Below are positions 57,567 to 64,000 of a stretch of DNA of 64,000 nt, in pieces. Source of the DNA: Agapanthus africanus (taxonomy: Eukaryota > Streptophyta > Magnoliopsida > Asparagales > Amaryllidaceae); assembly GCA_030015575.1 (NCBI GenBank), contig JASDDO010000026.1:75044530-75108529 (forward strand), in the 5' to 3' direction. The notes beneath the pieces are model-generated. The model had not been told where the DNA came from, did no database searches, and saw only the letters and a list, made by a program, of their open reading frames with translations. The position numbers and the translations under genes were made by a program. Within the stretch, counting starts at the first letter, position 1. Every line of letters starts with the position of its first letter.

Positions 57567-58670
57567 ATCAAGGACACTAATTTCCCTGAGTCGAAGTATT
57601 TTGCCGAGGACGCTGGTTTCCTCGATGTTGAAACGAATTGGAGTATTCCTGCGGAGACACTGGTTTCTCTGTGGGCCGACGCGAATCAAGAGGCTCTCAT
57701 CAAGGACGCTAGTTTCCCTGAATTGAGGTATTTGCCAAGGACACTGATTTCCCTGGGGTTGAAACGAATCGATGTATTCCTGCGAAGATGCTAGTTTCCC
57801 TGCGGGTCGACGCGAATCAAGATGTTCTCGTCAAGGACACTGGTTTCCCCAAGTCAAAGTATTTTGCCGAGGACACTGGTTTCCTCGGGGTTGAAACGAA
57901 TCGGAGTATTCCTGCAAAGACGCTAGTTTCTCTGCGGGCCATCGCGGATCAGGAAGCTCTCATCGAGGACGCTAGTTTCCCTGAATTGAGGTATTTTCCA
58001 AGGACACTGGTTTCCCTGGGGTTGAAACGAATCGATGTATTCCTGCAAAGACGCTAGTTTCTCTGCGGGTCGACGCGAATCAAGATGTTCTCGTCAAGGA
58101 CACTGGTTTCACTGAGTCGAAGTGTTTTGCCGAGGACAGTGGTTTCCTCGAGGTTGAAACGAATCGGAGTATTCCTGCGGAGACACTGGTTTCTCTGCGG
58201 GCCGACGCGGATTAGGAGGCTCTCATCAAGGATGTTAGTTTCCCTGAATTGAGGTATTTGCCAAGGACACTGGTTTTCCTGGGGTTGAAACGAATCGATG
58301 TATTCCTGCAAAGACGCTAGTTTCTCTGCGGGTCGATGCGAATCAAGATGTTCTCGTCAAGGACACTGGTTTCCCTGAGTCGAAGTGTTTTGCCGAGGAC
58401 ACTGGTTTCCTCGAAGTTGAAACGAATCGGAGTATTCCTGCGGAGACACTGGTTTCTCTGCGGGCCGACGCGAATCAGGAGGCTTTCATCAAGGACGCTA
58501 GTTTCCCTGAATTGAGGTATTTGCCAAGGACACTGGTTTCCCTGGGGTTGAAACGAATCGATGTATTCCTGCAAAGACGCTAGTTTCTCTGCGGGTCGAC
58601 GCGAATCAATATGTTCTCGTCAAGGACACTGGTTTCCCTGAGTCGAGGATGATGCCAAGGACGCTGATTT
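57567..58670 (-). repeat. Tat-2 satellite-like higher-order repeat, 263 bp
   Basis: Just over four copies start near 57567, 57830, 58094, 58357 and 58620. Each holds six related subunits of 35 to 48 bp with the theme AGGACACTGGTTTCCCTG or AGACGCTAGTTTCTCTGCGG. Subunits repeat in a fixed order, so the array grew by copying sixes. The minus-strand frames of about 85 codons at 58054-58574 are periodic shadows of it. Confidence 0.9.
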
Positions 58671-59027
58671 CCCTGGGGTTTGAAATGATCTCTGATGGTC
58701 TTTCAGGTTTTATATGAGTCACCGTCAAAACCGTGAAGCTAGGAATTTGATCTTCGCTTCGTTTACTGGCACTGCGTCTACTCTATCGAGACGAATGTCA
58801 CGGTTGTCTCTAGGTTGTTGGTGAACAGTCGAGATTTGGCTTCGCTTTCTGGCGGAGCCTGTTGGGAAGGTATGGTGCCCTCTTTGTTTGTGCCCTTGGA
58901 TTGTATACAGGGATCGATGTGATCTCACCTGTAGGGCAAAACTTTCATCATATTTTTTTATTATTGTTTTATTTCCGCGAAGCTCTATCATTTCAGCTTT
59001 TATATCGCGAAGGTCGCGACTGCCCAA
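58671..59027 (-). other. Tat-2 spacer left of the second solo LTR
   Basis: Noncoding. 58690-58860 matches, in reverse complement, the second Tat-3 array unit (CTTTCAGG, GAAGCTAGGAATTTG, TCGAGACGAATGTC). The rest up to the target duplication CCCAA (59023-59027) shows nothing else. Confidence 0.65.
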
Positions 59028-61192
59028 TGTTAGTGTATATGCCCTAGATACCATTACTGTATCATACTAGTTTGTATATTACTTGATGGAAGCTTGGGAT
59101 ATTCACAGTTGTATAGACAATCTTGCTCAAAATGGTAGTATGCTACTTGGTTTGTTTCTACTTCAATATGTGCATATGTTTCTTTTAGCATATCGCTTAT
59201 ACATATTAGTAGAGTCCTTAGGATATTTGCTTGATTACCAGCGTTGTGATGGCAGTCACACTTGTGGGGGCTGGGTAATCTATAAGCACATCCTTATACA
59301 GGTCCCTAGTCGTAGGACTATCGAGACAGGGCATCGATACTCCGGAGTAGACTAGCGTATACGCTTCTCATCCCAGCACGAGAGACGGTCTGTCCCACAG
59401 CCGTTAGTACGTCGTACTTGAGATAGTATGCGGGTGCTCGTTAGGTTACGAGTACACTGGACAAGACTCGTCGGGAACTGATGGTTGGTATTATACTTAT
59501 CGTCAGTTATCAGTTCCCAGGTGACATGAGTACAGCTTAGTCCGCTGACTTGATACTGTCACTTCGCCTCGAGTGTGTTCCCACTATACTTAGATTACTA
59601 CCCTACCACGGCTCAAAGGTGTTATGCAAACAGGTAGTAGTTGGGTGCAGTCTCGAAGCACTTGGAGGCAGTGACGGTTAGACATGATTCGTCTCTCCCG
59701 GTATTGGGGGTTGATATCGCGCTGTGTTTAAAGGAGCCATTATATATGTAGTCCCTAGCCAGGGCAAGCGAGATATACTGATAGGTTTCCAGTGTTATCT
59801 CAGGGTGTTTTAGGCTACACTCCGACACGACTTGTACCGCTATTAGAGGACTGACGTTTACCACCCCTCTAGGCCCGCCATGCGATATTCTCAGACGAAC
59901 GGACCGGACTGTACGGAGATTGTCACATACAGGCTCAGTAGGAGTTCGGATGGGTTTACTTCATCGGCCTTCTTATCGACATCTACCTGGGGACTGTTAC
60001 GTACAGCTAGTGCCGCTTGCGGTCTGTGGTTAAACCCACTGTCAGCATAGTGTCGAGTCTTTAGAGTCCCACACAGAGAGTTTCCCTGCACTGAGCGAAA
60101 CGTGTAGAGACTGTATGGTTTTACGGCAGGGCCACGATCACTTACGTGCACTTGTGTGCGTATGCTGTTCGGGCAGGCAATAGTAGTGGGCTTTGGTTTA
60201 AGCCGGATCCTAGTATTGCGCGGATGGATTTGTTTTGTCTTCTGTGCATTCGCATTCTACGGAATGCGGATGCGGTTTTTTATGCACAGTTTTGAGGAGC
60301 GAAGAAGAAGGAGGTGCCTCATTAGGGTTTTGACAATTGATTCGGTCAAAACCATTTTGAGGCGGACTCATTAGGGTTTTGGCAGTTGGTTCGGTCAAAA
60401 CCATAATGAGCCGGGGACATTATTTACTAATCTTTTTAGTGATTATTGTGTGATGGTTAATTGCTTTGACCATTTGACCATACTTGACTTTGTTGACCGT
60501 TTGACCAAAGTTGACTTGGACCTTCATGAGAGGTCTAGAGTTTTCTTTGGATTTCTTTTTATTTTTGGATTATGAAAATGGTCAATTCAATTAGTAGCCA
60601 TCAACTTTATCATGAAAGGATTGGTAACGATGATGTTTATGTATTATTGCAACCATGGTTCATTTTCTTTACTTGATAATTTCATTTCTCTTTTTCTCCT
60701 TCTCTCTCTTGTGAGAAGAAAAGAAAAGAGCTCCATGGTTGCTAGTTCTTCTTCCTCCTCTTGAAAAAACCTTTGATCTCATGTGTTGAGAGAAAAAGGT
60801 TCCAAATAGACAAACACTTCCATCTACCTCTTCTACACATCCTAGGACATCAAGACTAGCGATCTTGTTGTCCTGGTTGCCTCGGCTCGAGGTGGAGCTC
60901 GGAGCACATCTCTCGAGTGGATCGTCTTCGACTCAAGAAGGCCGCAGAGGTGATCAAGATCCGGATCGATCCTCGGAGCTTGGATGGACGAGCAGGACAG
61001 CGGAGAGAAGACCCGAAGGACCGGTATCGTGAGGTATAATCTCTATGGCATAGTAGATAGCACCTCTTGTAGTTTGCTAGTTTGTAGTTTAGCAAAGATC
61101 CTTCTTTTAGTCCATGTTGCCTTTGCGCCAAAAATTGTTTTTCGCCGTTTCCGCCTCCCCGTAAGAACCGGGGTGAGCAACGTGGACTTACA
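59028..61192 (+). mobile_element. Solo Copia LTR, second subfamily, in the Tat-2 spacer
   Basis: 2165 bp from TGTTAGTGTATATGCCC to GGACTTACA, flanked by CCCAA at 59023-59027 and 61193-61197. Blocks such as ATGCCCTAGA, AGACTAGCGTATA, GTATTGGGGGTTGATAT and CGAGTCTTTAGAGTCC match the other Copia LTRs, but overall divergence is high and the two-hairpin unit is not seen. It is a diverged subfamily. Confidence 0.92.
60326..60402 (+). repeat. Tandem hairpins in the second solo Copia LTR
   Basis: GGTTTTGAC (60326-60334) pairs with GTCAAAACC (60345-60353). The next copy, 49 bp on, pairs GGTTTTGGC (60375-60383) with GTCAAAACC (60394-60402). Upstream, GCATTCGCATTC (60246-60257) pairs with GAATGCGGATGC (60262-60273) with one G-U. 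Confidence 0.75.
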
Positions 61193-61197
61193 CCCAA

Positions 61198-61375
61198 TCA
61201 TTTCGGCTATTTTTCGCAGTGCCCAATCATTTCGGTTGTTTATTTTATTTTTACTCGCTGCTTTTTATTGCGAGTTGCCCAATCATTTCGGCTATTTTGT
61301 ATGCATACGTTTTTACTTGCTGCTTTTTATTGCAAGTTGCCCTATCATTTCGGCTATTTCGTATGCATGTGCGGC
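61198..61375 (-). repeat. Tat-2 spacer tandem repeat with ATCATTTCGGCTAT
   Basis: About four copies of GCCCAATCATTTCGGCTAT and a longer unit of about 65 bp (TTTTACT(C/T)GCTGCTTTTTATTGC). Noncoding. The following 61376-61549 shows nothing clear. Confidence 0.75.
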
Positions 61376-61549
61376 CTACTGACTTTTCGCCGTAAACCTG
61401 AAATTAGACACCGATTTCGGCATCAGCACCGCTACAACTGAGATATTGCCAGGAGCGAATCATCATTTGCCTTTGTCGATGTCGAACAAAGGTTGTTTAG
61501 CGAACAGGGTTAAGGTCCTGTCGACTAAGGCTTTTGACTTCATTAGCTG

Positions 61550-62060
61550 TAAGGGTCTTACAAAGGTATTTCTCCCTACAAGTCGTGAGGATCTTGTAGG
61601 TGTGTTTTCTCCCTAGGAATCGTGAGGATTCCTAAGTGTATGTTCCTCTGCAAGTCGTAAGGATCCTACAAGAGGGTTTTCTCCTTGTAAGTCGAGAGGA
61701 CTTACAAGGGTTATTCACCATGCGAACATATCCCCAGTCACGGATGGGACTTGGTTAGGGAAATGTTTATTTGCGCCCGTGGATTGTATACAAGGGTCAG
61801 TAACCACTTGTAGGGCAATATCGAAGGTTGTGGGAGTTGCTTAAGAACGGGTTAAGATTTCTGTAACTTAAGACTTTCAAATCTTATGAGCCGTGAGGGT
61901 CCCATAAGAGAGTTCTCCTTACGAGTCGTGAGGATCTCGCAAGTGTATTTTCTCCTTAGGAATCGTGGGGATCCCTAAGTGTGTTGCTCCCTTGTGAGTC
62001 GTAAGGATCTCACGCGGGTGGTTTCTCCTTACAAGGTCGAGAGGACCCTGTAAGTGTCCT
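61550..62060 (-). repeat. Tat-2 hairpin arrays, second and third
   Basis: Two clusters (about 61550-61715 and 61880-62060) of 35 to 40 bp units. The best stems are CCTTGTAAGTC (61683-61693) with GACTTACAAGG (61699-61709), eleven perfect pairs around GAGAG, and TAGGAATC with GATTCCTA near 61614-61634. CTACAAG pairs with CTTGTAG near 61576-61600. Arms differ between units, but the loop stays G(T/A)GAG or GTAAG. The DNA between the clusters (61716-61880) has no gene. Confidence 0.78.
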
Positions 62061-62062
62061 TT

Positions 62063-62300
62063 AACGAGGTTGCGCCCTTTCGGCTTTTCACAAACACTCG
62101 CCGGTAGCCCTGCTGTTTTTACTCACGGAGCCCTTTCGGGTTTTCATCCGTGCCCATTTTTCTTATAAACATACCGTTTTTTTATTCTTTTTATTCTTTT
62201 TTCTAACGAGGTCGCGCCCTTTCAGGTTTTCACGAACACTCGCCGGTAGCCCTGCTGTTTTTACTCACGGAGCCCTTTCGGGTATTCATCCGTTCCCATT
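62063..62300 (-). repeat. Tat-2 spacer duplication, 144 bp
   Basis: Two copies about 144 bp apart share CTCGCCGGTAGCCCTGCTG, TTTTTACTCACGGAGCCC and TTTCGGG(T/A)(T/A)TTCATCCGT. Noncoding. Confidence 0.8.
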
Positions 62301-62553
62301 TCGCTTATGGACATGCCGTCTTTATTATTATTTTATTTATTTATTTATTTATTTTATCTTGTCAGCCTGAGGATGCTGCGGTAGTAGTTTAAAGACATTT
62401 CGGTCGTCAGCTAGTTTCAGGACGTAGTGGTCCGTCATTAGTTTAAGGACGTTTCGGTCCATTGGACAGCTACTACTTATAGAGTTTTGGGCTTAGGAAG
62501 ATAGAGAGCGGACATAGTCGTCGTCATCTATCATTGACCTAGGCCGTAACTCA
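62301..62553 (-). other. Tat-2 region just after pol, with GGAC-N6-GTCC motifs
   Basis: An AT-rich simple repeat (TTTA)n near 62325-62360 is followed by two GGAC-N6-GTCC hairpins (62420-62433 and 62447-62460), the motif that fills the LTRs of Tat-2 and Tat-3. Nothing else is seen. Confidence 0.6.
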
Positions 62554-64000
62554 TTAGGCGTAGTATTTCTTCAGGAAGCGACCGTTTATGGGCCTGAAAG
62601 GTCTTTCACCGGGCATATCCATGAGTAGATAGGCTCCACCCTGGTAGACCTTGTCTATGATGTACGGGCCTTCATAGTTCGGCTCGAATTTTCCCCGCTT
62701 GGCGCGATTGGGAATCATAGGTCTTTTGACCACTAGCACGAGTTCGCCTAGGCGGAATGTCCTCGGCCTGGTCAATCTTTCATATGAGCGCGTTATCTTT
62801 GCTTTATAAGCCTCCAGATTTTGTTGTGATATGAGCCGGGTTTCATCAAGGGAATCAAGCTCCTCAAGCCGAAGGTGAGCATTTTTTTCGTCCGTCAGCT
62901 CGTAGTGGACTGCTACTCGTAGAGAAGGTAATTCTATTTCGAGGGGGAGTACTGCTTCTGTACCGAAGACTAACGCGTACGGCGTTGTGTTCGTGGCCGT
63001 CTTGAACGTAGTTCGATACGCCCAGAGAGCTTCTTACAGTCTCTCGTGCCAGTCCTTCTTATTTCGGGACACCGTCTTCTTTACGATCTTCGTTAAGGTC
63101 TTGTTGAAAGCCTCAGCTAGGCCATTAGCTCGGGGATTATAAACCGAGGAATATCTCCAGTCTATGTTGTGTTGTTGCGCGAAGCGGCTGATCTTGTGGC
63201 TTTTGTAGGCTAGCCCGTTATCGGAGATGATCCGTCGCGGAGTTCCAAACCGATAAATGACGTGCGTCTTGAAGAAATGGAGGATATTCTCCGTCTTCAC
63301 TTCCCTCAGCGGTACTGCTTCTGCCTATTTGGAGAAGTAGTCAGTCGTCACCAAGATGAATCGATGTCCCCTGGACGATACTAGTTCGATGGGGCCGATT
63401 ACATCAGTCCCCCACATTTCGAACGGCCAGCTAGCCACCGTTGGATGGAGTGGATTTGGATGCTGATGGATAAAGTCCCCATGGATCAGGCATGAGTGGC
63501 ATTGCTTCGCATACTCGAGGCAGTCTTAGATCATCGTGGGCCAATAATAACCCATCCGCTTGATTTTCAGCTTCATCTTCGGCCCGGTTTGGTGAGAACC
63601 GCAGAGTCCGTCGTGAACTTCTTGGACGACTCTTTTTGCTTCTTCAGGTCCCATGCATCTCAACCACAGAGAATCAAACGACCTCTTGTACAGAGTATCA
63701 TTGACGAAGGTGAAAAACAGAGCTCGTTTCATAAGCTGATGTCTTGAGGATGCATCTTCAGGCGTTCGACTGGATTTGAAGTAGTCTACAAAGACTTCTC
63801 TCCAATCCTCAGCCTTTTCCTGGTCTTTTATTTGCATAGCCATTTGCTCAGTCGCTCCCTTCTCTTCGGATGATTCCGGAGATATTTCCGCCGGGGAGAG
63901 CACCCGACGGCTTTGTACCACGATTCTGACGTCATCGAGGTTCTCATCAGCCAGTTCCTTAGCGAGCTTGGGTAACGCGTCCGCCTTGCTATTCTCTGCA
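62554..64000 (-). pseudogene. Tat-2 Ty3/Gypsy integrase region of pol, fossil
   Basis: Read from 64000 downward: a linker after RNase H, the integrase zinc-binding region (H-x-H-C-C pattern within VVQEVHDGLCGSHQTGPKMK and YYWPTMI, 63640-63526), the catalytic core (RIISDNGLAYKS, YNPRANGLAEAFNKTL, 63240-63090), and a C-terminal domain (FEPNYEGPYIIDKVYQGGAY, ending FLKKYYA at 62554). It inserts cDNA into the genome in a live element. The sequence kind fits Tat. The visible part is broken, with about three interruptions, and continues beyond the window. Confidence 0.9.

Larger units (their letters stand above)
46694..64000 (-). mobile_element. Tat-2: Ty3/Gypsy Tat element with opposite-strand PMD gene, right part outside the window
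   Basis: Read on the minus strand: pol (64000 down to 62554), repeat-rich spacer, an opposite-strand gene (52088-56888 on plus), a polypurine tract (51202-51220), and an LTR (51201 down to 46694). An extra gene in reverse orientation between pol and the 3' LTR is known in Tat elements such as Grande. Two solo Copia LTRs are nested in it. Its low-coordinate end lies in Athila unit 2. The LTR lacks the last part seen in Tat-3, so that end may not be the true terminus. The element is broken, with several interruptions in what is visible. Confidence 0.8.

Noticed and set aside
58054-58574. Two minus-strand frames of about 85 codons with nearly the same protein
   Set aside because: They are 263 bp apart inside the higher-order repeat and simply reflect its period. 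No start context or domain supports them.

Overview
This 64 kb window looks like repeat-rich intergenic DNA of a flowering plant. Every coding trace I recognise belongs to plant LTR retrotransposons (Ty1/Copia, Ty3/Gypsy Athila, Ty3/Gypsy Tat with a second RNase H, and probable chromovirus LTRs). Primer sites match plant initiator tRNA-Met and tRNA-Asp. I find no ordinary host gene, rRNA, true tRNA gene or CRISPR array. The species cannot be named from sequence alone.

Layout. 1-7272: Copia-1 (+), entering from the left edge, with leader, polyprotein fossil and 3' LTR. 7273-7526 and 10975-14019: Tat-1 (-), a Gypsy fossil split by a 3.4 kb solo LTR (7527-10974, target duplication CCCTT). 14020-23355: Copia-2 (+), same family as Copia-1, inserted in Tat-1 and cut short on the right. 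23356-24801: fragment of another LTR, probably a chromovirus. 24802-46693: Athila elements in the order LTR, internal, LTR, internal. The first internal region is split by Tat-3 (28851-35049, target duplication ATCAC). 46694-64000: Tat-2 (-), running off the right edge. It has an LTR at its low-coordinate end, a plant mobile domain (PMD) gene on the opposite strand (52088-56888), long satellite-like spacers and pol at 62554-64000. Two solo Copia LTRs sit inside it (48606-50805, duplication AGATC; 59028-61192, duplication CCCAA).

The strongest unexplained signal is in the noncoding parts. Copia leaders and LTRs, Tat LTRs and Tat spacers are built from arrays of short hairpins. In several arrays the arms differ from unit to unit, or between homologous elements, yet still pair within each unit. 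This is seen in the Copia leader (626-841 versus 18400-18617), the Copia LTRs (6364-6386, 15188-15372, 49756-49802), the Tat spacers (30700-30900, 57180-57360, 61550-62060) and a stem-loop next to the Tat polypurine tract (31210-31247 and 51211-51253). Such compensatory change suggests either selection for RNA structure or repair of arms by template switching during reverse transcription. The other notable item is the intron-containing PMD gene of Tat-2, which has its own TATA box and poly(A) signals.

All retroelement reading frames here are fossils. They are described by family, parts and approximate number of breaks only. All divergence and motif counts were made by eye.
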